In this document: positions 19,277 through 28,673 of the stretch, one piece after another
Numbering within the stretch: position 1 is the first letter of the stretch
How the letters are laid out: every line of letters starts with the position of its first letter
Assembly: GCA_019636285.1 (NCBI GenBank)
Contig: JAHBXV010000012.1
Location: forward strand, 1-64,000
Direction of reading: 5' to 3'
DNA from: Planctomycetaceae bacterium
GTDB taxonomy: Bacteria > Planctomycetota > Planctomycetia > Planctomycetales > Planctomycetaceae
DNA: 64,000 nt
Position numbers and translations under genes: made by a program
The notes under the pieces: model-generated
Databases searched by the model: none
Seen by the model: only the letters and a program-made list of their open reading frames with translations
Told to the model about the DNA's origin: nothing

Positions 19277-20893
19277 TTAATAAAGGTCGTTGTCGTGGCC
19301 GCCGCCCTTCTTGTCGTCGTCTTTCGGCTTCTCGGCGATCAGGGCTTCGCTGGTGAGGAGCAGGGTCGACACGCTGGCGGCGTTTTGCAGAGCACTGCGA
19401 GCCACCTTCATCGGATCGATGATGCCGGCCTTCACCATGTCGACGTATTCGCCGGTCGCGGCGTTGTAGCCCATGTTGCCCTTGAGTTCTGAAACCTTCT
19501 CGGCAATCACGGCACCATCAACACCCGCGTTGTTGGCGATCTGCGTCAGCGGAGCCCGGCAGGACCGGACAATGATGTTGTAGCCAGTGACCTGATCGTG
19601 GTTCAGGCCGGTCGGCTTGAGGTCCAGCGAGGCACGCAGCAGGGCGACGCCACCGCCGGGCAGAATCCCTTCTTCCACCGCGGCACGGGTGGCGTGCAGG
19701 GCGTCTTCCACGCGGGCCTTCTTTTCCTTCATTTCGCTTTCGGTCGCGGCACCCACGTTGACCTGGGCCACGCCGCCCGACAGCTTCGCGATCCGCTCTT
19801 CCAGCTTCTCGCGATCGTAATCGCTGGTGCTGTTTTCGAGCTCGCGGCGAATCTGTTCGATGCGCGACTTAATGTCGGCCGACTTGCCGAGACCTTCGAT
19901 GATCGTCGTGTTGTCCTTGTCGATCACGATCCGCTTGGCACGGCCGAGGTCGGACAACTGGACGTTTTCGAGCTGAATGCCCAGATCTTCGAAGATCGCC
20001 TGGCCGCCAACCATGATGGCGATATCTTGCAGCATCGCCTTGCGACGATCGCCGTATCCAGGTGCCTTCACGGCGGCAATCTTGAACGTGCCCCGCAGCT
20101 TGTTGATGACCAACGTCGCCAAGGCTTCGCCTTCAACTTCTTCGGCGATGATGAGTAGCGGCTTGCCCGAGTTGACGACCTTTTCGAGGACCGGAACCAG
20201 ATCCTTGATGTTGCTGATCTTCTTTTCGTGAATCAGCACGTAGGCGTCTTCGAGAACGCATTCCATCGACTGCGGATCGGTCACGAAGTAAGGCGACAGG
20301 TAACCGCGATCGAACTGCATTCCTTCGACGACTTCGAAATTGGTCGTCAGCGACTTGCCTTCTTCAACGGTGATGACGCCGTCCTTGCCGACCTGCTCCA
20401 TCGCGTCGGCGAGGATGTTGCCGATTTCGGTGTCGCCGTTGGCGGCGACGGTGCCGACCTGGGCGATTCCCTGCTTCTTGTCGCACTTGGTGGCCATCGC
20501 CTTGAGCTTTTCGACAACCTGCTCGACGGCGAGGTCCATGCCACGCTTCATGTCGATCGGGTTGACCCCGGCGACCACGGCCTTGAGGCCCTCGCAATAG
20601 ATGGCTTCGGCAAGGACGGTCGCGGTGGTCGTGCCGTCGCCGGCGATGTCGTTGGTCTTGCTGGCGACTTCGCGCACCATGCGGGCGCCCATGTCTTCGA
20701 ACTTATCGGGAAGTTCGATCTCGCGAGCAACGGTCACGCCGTCCTTGGTCACCGTCGGCGAGCCGAAGCTCTTCTCGATGATCACGTTGCGGCCGCGCGG
20801 CCCGAGGGTGACGCGAACGGTTCGCGCCAGCTTCTGAACGCCCCGCCGCATGGCTTCCTGGGCTTCCTGATCGAATGCAAGAATCTTGGCCAT
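19277..20893 (-). CDS. groEL: Chaperonin GroEL (60 kDa subunit)
   Basis: 538 residues from '[18 protein letters not shown]'. Hallmarks: '[29 protein letters not shown]', '[14 protein letters not shown]' (ATP site), '[16 protein letters not shown]'. It forms the ATP-driven folding cage with GroES. The C-terminus ends '[11 protein letters not shown]' rather than the usual GGM repeats. Start at 20893 chosen over an in-frame GTG at 20905 because GGAG is 11 nt before the ATG and directly abuts the GTG. Downstream gene of groES with 120 nt between them. Confidence 0.98.
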   Translation of the reverse strand: MAKILAFDQEAQEAMRRGVQKLARTVRVTLGPRGRNVIIEKSFGSPTVTKDGVTVAREIELPDKFEDMGARMVREVASKTNDIAGDGTTTATVLAEAIYCEGLKAVVAGVNPIDMKRGMDLAVEQVVEKLKAMATKCDKKQGIAQVGTVAANGDTEIGNILADAMEQVGKDGVITVEEGKSLTTNFEVVEGMQFDRGYLSPYFVTDPQSMECVLEDAYVLIHEKKISNIKDLVPVLEKVVNSGKPLLIIAEEVEGEALATLVINKLRGTFKIAAVKAPGYGDRRKAMLQDIAIMVGGQAIFEDLGIQLENVQLSDLGRAKRIVIDKDNTTIIEGLGKSADIKSRIEQIRRELENSTSDYDREKLEERIAKLSGGVAQVNVGAATESEMKEKKARVEDALHATRAAVEEGILPGGGVALLRASLDLKPTGLNHDQVTGYNIIVRSCRAPLTQIANNAGVDGAVIAEKVSELKGNMGYNAATGEYVDMVKAGIIDPMKVARSALQNAASVSTLLLTSEALIAEKPKDDDKKGGGHDNDLY

Positions 20894-21013
20894 GTTTCTA
20901 GTCACTCCGGAGAACGAATGTTGCGCTGCCGGCGGTCAGCATGGACCGATGGCAGAAAACTCAATGATCCCTCGCTGCTTCCGGCGGGTTGCTGGAAGCT
21001 GGCGGATGGTCAA

Positions 21014-21334
21014 CTAGGCGATGACGGCGAGAACGTCGCTCTCGCGCATCAGAACGTACGTTTCGTCGCCCACTTTGAACTCGTCGCCCGCGTACGAGCT
21101 GAAGATCACCTGGTCGCCAGGCTGAACGGTCAGGGCGACGCGGGTGCCGTTGTTCTTCACATGGCCTTCGCCGACGGCGACAATCTCACCGCGCTGCGGC
21201 TTGTCGGTCGCGCTGTCGGGCAGGACGATGCCCCCCGCCGTCTTCGTCTCAGCCGCGGCTCGCTTGAGCACGATCCGGTCACCCAGCGGTGCCAACTTGA
21301 CGTCACCCGAGGCTTTCGCTGCCTTCTTCGCCAT
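21014..21334 (-). CDS. groES: Co-chaperonin GroES
   Basis: 106 residues, slightly longer than usual because of a Lys/Ala head ('MAKKAAKASGDVKLAP') before the conserved 'PLGDRIVLKRAAAETKTAGGIVLPDSA' mobile-loop region. It caps the GroEL ring. A strong GGGAGG lies 8 nt before the ATG. First gene of the groES-groEL operon. Confidence 0.97.
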   Translation of the reverse strand: MAKKAAKASGDVKLAPLGDRIVLKRAAAETKTAGGIVLPDSATDKPQRGEIVAVGEGHVKNNGTRVALTVQPGDQVIFSSYAGDEFKVGDETYVLMRESDVLAVIA

Positions 21335-21406
21335 GCAAATTTCCTCCCGAACGGAATCTCAGCGATGCGTCGCCTTGCGGCGGAATTTCGTGTGGCTCAG
21401 TCGGAT

Positions 21407-21422
21407 AGCGAACCGCGTGCCA
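21407..21422 (-). promoter_or_regulatory. Possible sigma54-type promoter upstream of groES
   Basis: On the minus strand TGGCACGCGGTTCGCT matches the -24/-12 consensus TGGCACG-N4-TTGCW with one mismatch and has the required 10 bp between GG and GC. It would start transcription about 60 nt before the groES ATG. One such match in 64 kb could arise by chance. Confidence 0.3.
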
Positions 21423-21488
21423 GCAGGGGTTGAATGCTGCAACCGTTTCTTCAGACAGTCTTTGCGGCATGGCGGGGACAGTCGTCAC

Positions 21489-21545
21489 CTGCCAAGCTGA
21501 CTTGTCCGACCTCGCGAACCGCCGCGATGTCTGCCAAACTGGCAG
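21489..21545. promoter_or_regulatory. Possible operator pair: CTGCCA-N3-TGGCAG palindrome with upstream half copy
   Basis: A perfect palindrome CTGCCA-AAC-TGGCAG lies at 21531-21545 and a related CTGCCA-AGC-TGACTT at 21489-21503. The two begin 42 nt apart, about four helical turns. They sit in the 351-nt region between divergent groES and the PQQ protein gene. No CIRCE element (TTAGCACTC-N9-GAGTGCTAA) is present, so this may be the heat-shock or other control site. Confidence 0.4.
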
Positions 21546-21685
21546 CCCAGCCCCGGCATTTCGCGTCCCGCGCGCTTCTACGTCGTCGACCCCAGACGAT
21601 TTGACAGGTCATTCCACGGCGTGCGACACTGCGGGAATCCAGTCAATCAACCGACTTCGATGCGTTCGTGAAGGATTTCCGCAGC

Positions 21686-22969
21686 ATGGCTCATACGATT
21701 TGCCGCTACTTCGTTCTGGCCGCGCTGGTCATTTCGGTTCCAGCCGCCCGCGGCGAAAACTGGCCCAACTGGCGCGGTCCGCACAATAACGGCGTGTCAG
21801 GCGAGAAGAATCTGCCGACGAAGTTCGGACCCAGCGAAAAGGTTGCCTGGAAAGTGCCCCTGCCCGGTCCGGCGGGGGCCACGCCGGTCGTTTGGGACCA
21901 GCACCTCTTTCTTACGTCGGTTGACGATGAAGGTCAGTTGCTACTGATCGCCTATTCCACCGAAGACGGTAAAAAGTTGTGGCAACAGGCCGTCGGCGTG
22001 GGCAACAAGACCGCTCGCGGCGACGAAGGAAACTCGGCGTCGCCAAGTCCCGTGACCGATGGCAAACACGTCTGGTCGTTCATGGGGAACGGCATGTTGG
22101 GCTGCTACGACTTTGCCGGTCGCGAAGTCTGGAAGTTCGACGTGCAGGATCGCTATGGGAAGTTCATTATTCAGTTTGGGATGTCATCGACGCCAGTCCT
22201 GCACAATGGCGTTCTCTACCTGCAACTGATCCACGGCGAAGGAAATGCCGAGACACGCGAAGCGGCTGTCGTCGCGCTCGATGCCGCGACCGGAAAGGAA
22301 GTCTGGAAAGTCGGCCGACCCAGTGATGGCTACGCCGAGAACGAGCATTCTTACGCGTCGCCGGTGCTCTATACCGATTCCGACCGGACTTATCTGCTTA
22401 CCCACGGAGCCGATTACATCGTTGCTCATGACCTGTCTGATGGCCACGAGATCTGGCGTTGCGGGGGTCTCAATCCCAAGGGGAAGTATGACCCCACGCT
22501 GCGTTTCGTGGCATCACCGGCCTGCGTGCCCGGACTGATCGTCGTCCCCTCCGCGAAGAAGGGCCCGGTCCTCGCGCTCAAGCCGAATGGCCAGGGCGAC
22601 ATCACCGATCAGCCTGAGTTCCATTTCTGGACGCACGAGCGGACTCCCGACGTGCCGTCTCCGTTGATTGTCGACGACATCGTTTACCTGTGCATGCAGG
22701 ACGGGAACCTGCAGGCACTCGATGCCGCGACGGGCAAAGAGTTCTATTTCGAGCGGACGCACCGTCAGCGGCATCGCGCCTCGCCCGTCTATTCCGACGG
22801 CCACATTTACCTGACTGCACGGGACGGGAAGATCACCGTCGTGAAGGCCGGCCGCGAATTCTCGATCGTTGCTGAAAACGAACTCGGCGAGGACATGTCG
22901 TCGTCGCCGGTCATCTCCAACGGCACGATCTATTTGCGGACGTTCAACCACTTGTGGGCGATTCGCTAA
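21686..22969 (+). CDS. Exported PQQ-like beta-propeller repeat protein
   Basis: About 427 residues with a signal peptide ('ICRYFVLAALVISVPAARGENWPNWRG'). Propeller blades of the PQQ/BamB-like type are visible: 'LLLIAYSTEDGKKLWQQ', 'VVALDAATGKEVWKVG', 'IVAHDLSDGHEIWRCGG', 'LQALDAATGKEFYFE'. The mature start 'NWPNWRGPHNNG' is the usual beginning of a large planctomycete family of secreted PQQ-like proteins. No catalytic dehydrogenase residues are recognised, so I do not assign an enzyme activity. Start at 21686 has AAGGA about 10 nt upstream; a GTG at 21668 is in frame. Divergent from groES. Confidence 0.85.
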   Translation: MAHTICRYFVLAALVISVPAARGENWPNWRGPHNNGVSGEKNLPTKFGPSEKVAWKVPLPGPAGATPVVWDQHLFLTSVDDEGQLLLIAYSTEDGKKLWQQAVGVGNKTARGDEGNSASPSPVTDGKHVWSFMGNGMLGCYDFAGREVWKFDVQDRYGKFIIQFGMSSTPVLHNGVLYLQLIHGEGNAETREAAVVALDAATGKEVWKVGRPSDGYAENEHSYASPVLYTDSDRTYLLTHGADYIVAHDLSDGHEIWRCGGLNPKGKYDPTLRFVASPACVPGLIVVPSAKKGPVLALKPNGQGDITDQPEFHFWTHERTPDVPSPLIVDDIVYLCMQDGNLQALDAATGKEFYFERTHRQRHRASPVYSDGHIYLTARDGKITVVKAGREFSIVAENELGEDMSSSPVISNGTIYLRTFNHLWAIR

Positions 22970-22993
22970 CGGTTGATCCATTCTGTCTTGCGT

Positions 22994-23065
22994 GTGCCAC
23001 TGGCTTTGCCAGTGCGCTCTTGCAATCCGGCTTGAGAGCATGGGCACTGGCATAGCCAGTGGCAC
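22994..23065. repeat. Palindromic repeat family A, copy 3
   Basis: Left arm 22994-23014 and right arm 23045-23065, 21 bp with one mismatch (CTTTG against CATAG), loop 30 nt. Located in the 128-nt gap between the PQQ protein and bioA, where it could act as a transcript end. Confidence 0.9.
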
Positions 23066-23097
23066 ACGTTCGTTATTGGCACCCGATCGGCGATTGA

Positions 23098-24465
23098 GTG
23101 AGCCATCCAAACCCCTCAGCGGCCCGTCGTGCAGACGTCGAGCACGTCTGGCATCCCTTCACGGCCATGCAGGCGTGGCGGGAGGAGAACGCCCCCGTCA
23201 TCGTCGCGGCTGAGGGTTTCCATCTGATCGACGAGGAAGGTCGCCGCTATCTCGACGGCCATTCGTCGCTTTGGTGCAACGTCCACGGCCATCGGGTTCC
23301 GGCAATCGACGAGGCCATCCGACAGCAGATCGATCGAGTGTCTCATACGACACTATTAGGTCTCGCGAACGATCGCGCGGCGGAACTAGCGGCGGAACTG
23401 GTTCGCCGCGCGCCAAGTGGGCTCAACAAAGTTTTCTATTCGGACGATGGGTCCACCGCGGTCGAAGCCGCGATGAAGGTTGCCTGGCAATATCATCGGC
23501 AAAAGCCTCGTCCCGAACCGCGGGATCTGTTCGTGGGACTTGGCAGCGCCTATCACGGCGACACCATTGGGGCCGTCAGCGTCGGCGGTATTGATACGTT
23601 TCATGCGATCTATGGAGGCATGACGTTCTCCACGCTGCGGCTCCCCTCGCCAACGGCCCTGCGTCGACCGCCCGGAACGACTGCGGATGAATACCTCGCC
23701 CATTGCGGCGAGATGATGGAACGAACGATCGAGGAACATGCACAACGCATCGCGGCCGTGATCGTGGAGCCGCTGGTGCAGGCAGCCGCAGGAGTACTCG
23801 TTCATCCGCGTGGGTATCTCGCGCGGTTGCGCGCGGTCACCGCCCGGCATGGCATTCCACTCATTGCCGATGAAGTCGCGGTGGGGTTCGGCCGGACGGG
23901 GGCCCTGTTTGCATGCGAACAGGAAGACGTTGCCCCCGACCTTTTATGCCTGTCCAAGGGAATTACGGGGGGCTATCTGCCGTTGGCCGCGACATTGTGT
24001 ACCGATAAAATCGAATCGGCCTTTTTAGGGCATCCGTCCGAAGGCCGCACGTTCTATCACGGTCACACGTATACCGGGAATCCGCTGGCATGCGCGGCCT
24101 CGCTGGCTTCGCTACGGCTATTTGACGAGAACCGCGTGCTTGAGAATGTCGCCGTGCTTGCCGATGAGCTTCGCCAGCAACTCGCACCCCTAGTCGCGCA
24201 TCGTCATGTGGGCGAAATCCGCCAGTGCGGCATCATGGTCGGCATCGAATTCGTCGCCGATCGCGAAAAGCTGGAGCCGTTTTCCGCAACGCGGCGACTG
24301 GGGCACCAATTGACTCTGGCCTGCCGGCGGCGGGGAGTCATTCTGCGAAATATCGGCGACGTGCTCGTGCTGTGGCCCGCTCCGGCGATGCCGCGCGAAC
24401 TCGTTCGTCAATTGGTGGATGTCGTTCGCGCGTCGGTCGAGGAAGTGCTCGGCAAGAGCGAATAA
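23098..24465 (+). CDS. bioA: Adenosylmethionine-8-amino-7-oxononanoate aminotransferase
   Basis: 455 residues, GTG start. The N-terminus '[21 protein letters not shown]' is diagnostic of BioA, which makes 7,8-diaminononanoate for biotin using SAM as amino donor. Fold-type I PLP features: '[16 protein letters not shown]', '[17 protein letters not shown]', '[14 protein letters not shown]' and the PLP-Lys in '[15 protein letters not shown]', then '[16 protein letters not shown]'. It stands alone; no other bio gene is in the window. Confidence 0.93.
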   Translation: MSHPNPSAARRADVEHVWHPFTAMQAWREENAPVIVAAEGFHLIDEEGRRYLDGHSSLWCNVHGHRVPAIDEAIRQQIDRVSHTTLLGLANDRAAELAAELVRRAPSGLNKVFYSDDGSTAVEAAMKVAWQYHRQKPRPEPRDLFVGLGSAYHGDTIGAVSVGGIDTFHAIYGGMTFSTLRLPSPTALRRPPGTTADEYLAHCGEMMERTIEEHAQRIAAVIVEPLVQAAAGVLVHPRGYLARLRAVTARHGIPLIADEVAVGFGRTGALFACEQEDVAPDLLCLSKGITGGYLPLAATLCTDKIESAFLGHPSEGRTFYHGHTYTGNPLACAASLASLRLFDENRVLENVAVLADELRQQLAPLVAHRHVGEIRQCGIMVGIEFVADREKLEPFSATRRLGHQLTLACRRRGVILRNIGDVLVLWPAPAMPRELVRQLVDVVRASVEEVLGKSE

Positions 24466-24714
24466 TCCGCTCTAGGTGCCTGTCGCGTATTTATGATTGG
24501 GTGCCGCTTGCTCTGCCCAGAGTTCTCGACATTCAGAATCTGAAGTGAGCAGGACGGACTCGAAGCCTCGAGACAGTCATCCTTCTCAAACCATCGACGC
24601 TTCCTGGATCGTGATGGTCTTTTCAAGGACGTCTTTCGGCTCTTGCGGAGCATGTTTTCTCGGGTTCAACATCGTGTCGATTTCGAGTCCTCCGATGCCG
24701 GAGGCATCGAAGAA

Positions 24715-24898
24715 GGTAGCCGTGGGTCGCGCAGCGCACCCACGGTGAAATGAACATCTTTTGGGCCCTCGATCCCCAGCGGGGGTCGCAGAAACGCACC
24801 AATGTCTGCGACCCCCGTTGGGGGTCGAAATAAGAATAAAGAGAAGAATAAGATGGTCGATTCCATACCGTGGGTGCGCTGCGCGACCCACGGCTACC
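24715..24898. repeat. Palindromic repeat family G (perfect 32-bp arms) enclosing family H
   Basis: Left arm 24715-24746 (GGTAGCCGTGGGTCGCGCAG...) and right arm 24867-24898 are perfectly complementary over 32 bp. Between them lies a second inverted repeat: 24772-24792 against 24805-24825, 21 bp with two mismatches, each arm also self-complementary (CCCC AGC GGGG). The order is an element within an element. Confidence 0.9.
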
Positions 24899-24983
24899 CT
24901 CTTTGACCGCTTCGCGGTCAGGAATTCGCGCGGCGAGATCGAATGTTGTGACCTATTGGTTTCGAGATGTGTCGAGACCGAGG

Positions 24984-25047
24984 GGCTCTGCCAGTGTGCC
25001 TTGCGTTGTTCGCACAGAGCACGTTGCACTGGCGGAGCCAGTGGCAC
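24984..25047. repeat. Palindromic repeat family A, copy 4 (left arm truncated)
   Basis: Right arm 25027-25047 is complete. The left arm keeps only the inner 13 nt, GGCTCTGCCAGTG (24984-24996). Confidence 0.85.
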
Positions 25048-25098
25048 ACGCCAGTCTATACGATCGAAGAAGCACGGGTTGTTAAGTCCCGCCTACGC

Positions 25099-26142
25099 TC
25101 AACTACCCGTATAGCGCTGCTTCAGCCAGTCGAGACATTCATTCCGCGCGGGGAGAATTTCGCGCAGCGACCAGCTTTCCTGGGCGGCTTCCAGCAGCGG
25201 GCGAACCTGCTCGGGAACCTGGCTGGGATCGACCGGGCCGAGGGGGATCTGGCGTGAGGCGCTTTTCGATAAGGCGATTTCGACGTTCGCGGAAGCGAGA
25301 TAGTCGATCAGTTGTTCGGCTTCTTTGCGGTGACGTGATCCACGAATGATGGCCGCCGTGTTCGGGATGCAGATCGTTTTGCCCTCGATGCGGATCGGAA
25401 CCATTGCAACCGGTTTGCCCGCGTCGAGCGCGACGAACGCATCGTCGGTGTCCGTCCAACCGGCGACACACGTTCCGGCGCTGACGACTTCCTGCACGAC
25501 GCCATTCCCGTTGACTTCAACCCAACCGCGCGACAGCCAGTCGTCATGGCGCTGCTTCAGGGCCTCGGACCCGAGTACGTGCCAGAGAAGACTGTAATGC
25601 GTGAGCGTGGTCCCATACAGTGGCTTCGCGAAGGCAAAGCGTTCCGGCGATTTCTGGAGTTCTTCGCCGAGGGCCGTATCGTCACCGGCAATGTCGTTCG
25701 GGCGATAGATCCAGACGCGCAGTCGTCCGCCAAAGCCAACCCAGTCCCCCTCGGGATCGCGAAACTCATCCGGCAGCCGCTTCCAGCCTTCGCCGCGATA
25801 CGGTTCGAGCAATCCACCCTGCTCCAGCGAGAGCATTCCCAGCAGCTCGTTGTTCCAGAAGACATCGCATTGCGGGCTGTCGCGTTCGCTTTGCAGACGC
25901 TGGATCAATCCGAGCGACTTGGTGGCTTCCGTATCGAAGCGAATGGAGACGGGGATGCCGGTCTGGGCTTCGAACTGTTTGAGGATCGGTTCCGCATAAA
26001 CGGCGTCGTGCGCGCAATAGACCACCAGCGATGGTTGTCCCGAATGCCTGTGCGGGCTCGTCATCCACCAGACAACCGTCAAGAGAACTGCCGCCAGCAG
26101 CCCGATGATCGGAACGGTTCGAGCGGGCGGCTTGGCGTCCAT
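25099..26142 (-). CDS. Extracellular solute-binding protein, membrane-anchored (COG1840-like)
   Basis: 347 residues. One N-terminal hydrophobic helix ('VPIIGLLAAVLLTVVWWM') with no clear cleavage site suggests an anchored periplasmic protein. The domain matches iron/phosphonate-type binding proteins: 'SLVVYCAHDAVYAEPILKQFEAQTGIPV', 'CDVFWNNELLGMLSLEQGGLL', 'CVAGWTDTDDAFVALDAGKPV'. The tandem tyrosines used by ferric-binding proteins are absent at the 'TDTDDA' segment, so iron is unlikely to be bound in that way. No ABC permease or ATPase gene is adjacent. Instead it follows an SLC13 permease by 3 nt in the same operon. Confidence 0.8.
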   Translation of the reverse strand: MDAKPPARTVPIIGLLAAVLLTVVWWMTSPHRHSGQPSLVVYCAHDAVYAEPILKQFEAQTGIPVSIRFDTEATKSLGLIQRLQSERDSPQCDVFWNNELLGMLSLEQGGLLEPYRGEGWKRLPDEFRDPEGDWVGFGGRLRVWIYRPNDIAGDDTALGEELQKSPERFAFAKPLYGTTLTHYSLLWHVLGSEALKQRHDDWLSRGWVEVNGNGVVQEVVSAGTCVAGWTDTDDAFVALDAGKPVAMVPIRIEGKTICIPNTAAIIRGSRHRKEAEQLIDYLASANVEIALSKSASRQIPLGPVDPSQVPEQVRPLLEAAQESWSLREILPARNECLDWLKQRYTGS

Positions 26143-26145
26143 GTG

Positions 26146-27726
26146 CTAATTCCAGCCCCAGACGGGAATGATGACGAATTGCACCCACGCCCAGAGTAAC
26201 ACGGAACCGACAATGTTCAGAACAAGGCCGGCCCGCAGCATGGCCGACATGGGAACCTGACCGCTGCCGAAAACGATGGCGTTCGGCGGTGTCCCGATCG
26301 GCAACATGAACGCGCAACTCGCCGCGATGGCGGCGGGCAGCATGACGACGCGCGGATCCAGTTCCAGTTTGACGGCAATCCCGGCCAAAATCGGCAGGAT
26401 GGCATTCACCGTCGCGACATTCGTGGTGAACTCGGTCAGAAACGTCATCAACAGGCAGACGCTCAACAACAGCACCCACGGGGGAAGGTCGTGCCACGAC
26501 GCGGCGACGCTCGCTCCCACCCAGTCCGACAGACCCGTCGACGTGAAAGCCCCCGCGATGGCGAAGCCGCCGCCGAAGAGCAGAAGAATTCCCCAGGGCA
26601 ATCGTTCGACGGTCTTCCAGTCCATCAGCCGGTCGTATCCTCCGGCCGGTCGGGGGGTGACGGGAATGGCAAACATCACCAGCGCCATCGCCACGCCGAC
26701 GGTCGAATCGTTGATGTAGTCGCCGAGGCGTTTCGCATCGGTGTTCAGGCTGCCAAGCCAGGCGATGCTCAATCGATCCCAGCCCGGCAAGATGGTCGTC
26801 TCGCCAAACGAAAGCCCGGTCCGCGACAGCCAGAGGATCGCCGTCACGCCAAACACCAGCATCATCCAGCGTTCGCCGCGATTGGACGGCCCCAGGAGTT
26901 TCAGTCGCTGGCGAAAAAACTGGATTCCCAGCTTGCGGAATTCGTCCGGCGTGGGGAGTCGCCAGCCGAGCAGCACCCAGACGATTCCCGCCATTAACAG
27001 TCCGTACGGAAGCCACATCAGAATCCATTGACCAGCCGAGAAACGGGGCTGATCGGGAAACTGTTCGGCCCAGATCTGCGCGGCGGCAATGTTCGTTGGC
27101 GTTCCGACCAGTGTCGTCAATCCCCCCAGGCTCGCGGAGTAGGCGATTGAGAGCGCCACCGCCAGCCCCAGCGAGTCGAGGCTTTGCCGGGCTTCGGAGC
27201 TGATGCTTCCGAATTCCTCTTCCAGTGTCGAGGAAACCGCCGACAGGAGGGCCATGGCGATGGGGAGCATCAGCAGCGTGCTGGCGGTATTGCTGATCCA
27301 CATCGAGATGCCGAATGTCGCGACGATAAACCCCAGCACGATCCGGGGTGGGCTCGATCCCAATCTGGAAATAACGTGCAGCGCGATTCGGCGATGCAGC
27401 CCCCATTTCTCGATCCCCAGCGCGACGATGAACCCTCCCAGGTACAGAAAGGAACTGTCGGTCATGTAGGACCGGCTGACATCGGACGCGGATTGAATCC
27501 CGAGGGCGGGAAAGGCGACAACCGGGACGAGGCTGGTCGCATTGATGGGGAGCGCCTGCGTCGCCCAGAACACGGCCATCAGCATGGTGACCGCCGCGAG
27601 CCGCTGAGCCGGCGGCGACAATCCCTCGGGAGTCGGCCCCAGCCAGATCAAGAGAAACAGAACCGGCCCAAGAATTCGCCCCCACGTGCCCACCCAGCCC
27701 GATGAGGCCTCTTCTTCGCTCGCCAC
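26146..27726 (-). CDS. SLC13/DASS-family divalent anion:Na+ symporter
   Basis: 526 residues, GTG start, about eleven or more membrane segments. DASS features: 'FLYLGGFIVALGIEKWGLHRRIAL', the first SNT motif in 'FGISMWISNTASTLLMLPIA', and the second, varied to TTN, in 'TEFTTNVATVNAILPILAG'. 'AIAASCAFMLPIGTPPNAIVFGSG' near the C-terminus is also typical. Family substrates are dicarboxylates, citrate or sulfate. First gene of a two-gene operon with the solute-binding protein. Confidence 0.9.
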   Translation of the reverse strand: MASEEEASSGWVGTWGRILGPVLFLLIWLGPTPEGLSPPAQRLAAVTMLMAVFWATQALPINATSLVPVVAFPALGIQSASDVSRSYMTDSSFLYLGGFIVALGIEKWGLHRRIALHVISRLGSSPPRIVLGFIVATFGISMWISNTASTLLMLPIAMALLSAVSSTLEEEFGSISSEARQSLDSLGLAVALSIAYSASLGGLTTLVGTPTNIAAAQIWAEQFPDQPRFSAGQWILMWLPYGLLMAGIVWVLLGWRLPTPDEFRKLGIQFFRQRLKLLGPSNRGERWMMLVFGVTAILWLSRTGLSFGETTILPGWDRLSIAWLGSLNTDAKRLGDYINDSTVGVAMALVMFAIPVTPRPAGGYDRLMDWKTVERLPWGILLLFGGGFAIAGAFTSTGLSDWVGASVAASWHDLPPWVLLLSVCLLMTFLTEFTTNVATVNAILPILAGIAVKLELDPRVVMLPAAIAASCAFMLPIGTPPNAIVFGSGQVPMSAMLRAGLVLNIVGSVLLWAWVQFVIIPVWGWN

Positions 27727-27825
27727 GGAATGGACCCATCTTGGTCTAGCGGAACAACCTACGAACTTATCGATGGCGGTCTGGTCACGCGTTCGCGTGA
27801 AACCGAGCGGTTTGCGCGTTGCCGT

Positions 27826-28284
27826 CTATTCGGAGACGAACTGATGGCCTTCTGGCCGGACCGTCAACACGGGGCAGGGGGCGGTGCGCGTCACGCGTTC
27901 GGCGTGAGAGCCCATGAAAAAACTGACCGTCGAGCCGTGTCCGTGCGATCCCATGATGATCATGTCGACATCGAGTTCCTCGGCCACCTTGACGATCGCG
28001 TGCGAGGGGCGTCCATGTCGCCAATGGTAGCGCACCACGACGTTGCCCTGGTCCTCGGGGAGGATCCAGTTTTCGAGTCGAGTCTTCGCGTACTCCTCGA
28101 ATTCTTCGCGAGACGGCAGGGGCTGACTTTCGAACATCGGCAGGTAAATGACTGGGTCTTCGATCACGTGCAGCAATTCGATCGAGGCCTCGAACCGCCG
28201 GGCAAACTCGAGAGCGTACCGCGTCGATTGCAGGGAACCGGGGCTGAAGTCGGTGGGAACCAGAATCGTGCGGATGGTAATCAC
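27826..28284 (-). CDS. Universal stress protein (UspA family)
   Basis: About 152 residues from 'VITIRTILVPTDFSPGS'. Carries the Usp ATP-binding signature 'MGSHGHGSTVSFFMGSHAE' and C-terminal 'PCPVLTVRP'. A nucleotide-binding stress-response protein of the cytoplasm. The GTG at 28284 matches the family N-terminus; the frame is open to an ATG at 28344 but the extra residues look unlike the family. Upstream of the SLC13 gene by 99 nt and probably a separate unit. Confidence 0.88.
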   Translation of the reverse strand: MITIRTILVPTDFSPGSLQSTRYALEFARRFEASIELLHVIEDPVIYLPMFESQPLPSREEFEEYAKTRLENWILPEDQGNVVVRYHWRHGRPSHAIVKVAEELDVDMIIMGSHGHGSTVSFFMGSHAERVTRTAPCPVLTVRPEGHQFVSE

Positions 28285-28404
28285 GGCCGGTCTTTCGGAT
28301 GACGTCTCGGATCGAGGAATCAAGTCGGTCCGCCATCTGGTCAAAGAGACGAACGGACCACCTGGGCGAGGCTACCACGCGGCCGGTCCCGGCTCAATTG
28401 CCGC

Positions 28405-28492
28405 GTTGAGTCGGGAGTCGAGAGAACGAGAGGGATGATGCCATTCGTCGATCGGTGCTTGCTCGACTCGCGACCTTCGACACTCGACTTGG
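28405..28492. repeat. Repeat family D, inverted pair
   Basis: GTTGAGTCGGGAGTCGAGAG at 28405-28424 faces GCTCGACTCGCGACCTTCGA..CTCGACTT at 28460-28488. The 389 nt between the divergent usp and cstA genes holds this, possible promoters (a TACAAT at 28582-28587) and no gene. Confidence 0.55.
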
Positions 28493-28673
28493 CACTCAAA
28501 ATCGCGGGGCCTGAATCTCCGAAATGCCCTCCCCCCAAACGCGGGCCGGAACGTGTGGTTTCGGGAACCGGAGAAACCCCCTACAATTCCCGATTCAGTC
28601 CAGCCCCCGCGCGAAGCCGGGATGGGACTGCCCGTGTCAATTGGATGCCCTGGCCTCCTCGTGAGTGATCCCG

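Larger units (their letters stand above)
24690..25047. repeat. Mosaic repeat island downstream of bioA
   Basis: The 633-nt gap between bioA and the solute-binding-protein gene has no credible gene. From about 24690 it is almost wholly repeat sequence: CCTCCGATGCCGGAGG hairpin (about 24690-24705), a 32-bp inverted repeat (24715-24746 / 24867-24898) that encloses another inverted repeat (24772-24792 / 24805-24825), a GACCGCTTCGCGGTC hairpin near 24905, and a family A element at 24984-25047. A degenerate family A left arm may lie near 24515. Confidence 0.75.

Noticed and set aside
21335-21685. CIRCE/HrcA operator upstream of groES
   Set aside because: Searched by eye for TTAGCACTC-N9-GAGTGCTAA; not present.
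25766-27739. Long leftward frame overlapping the SLC13 permease and solute-binding protein
   Set aside because: Alternative-frame shadow; Arg/Gly-rich without membrane segments, whereas the other frame encodes complete transporters.
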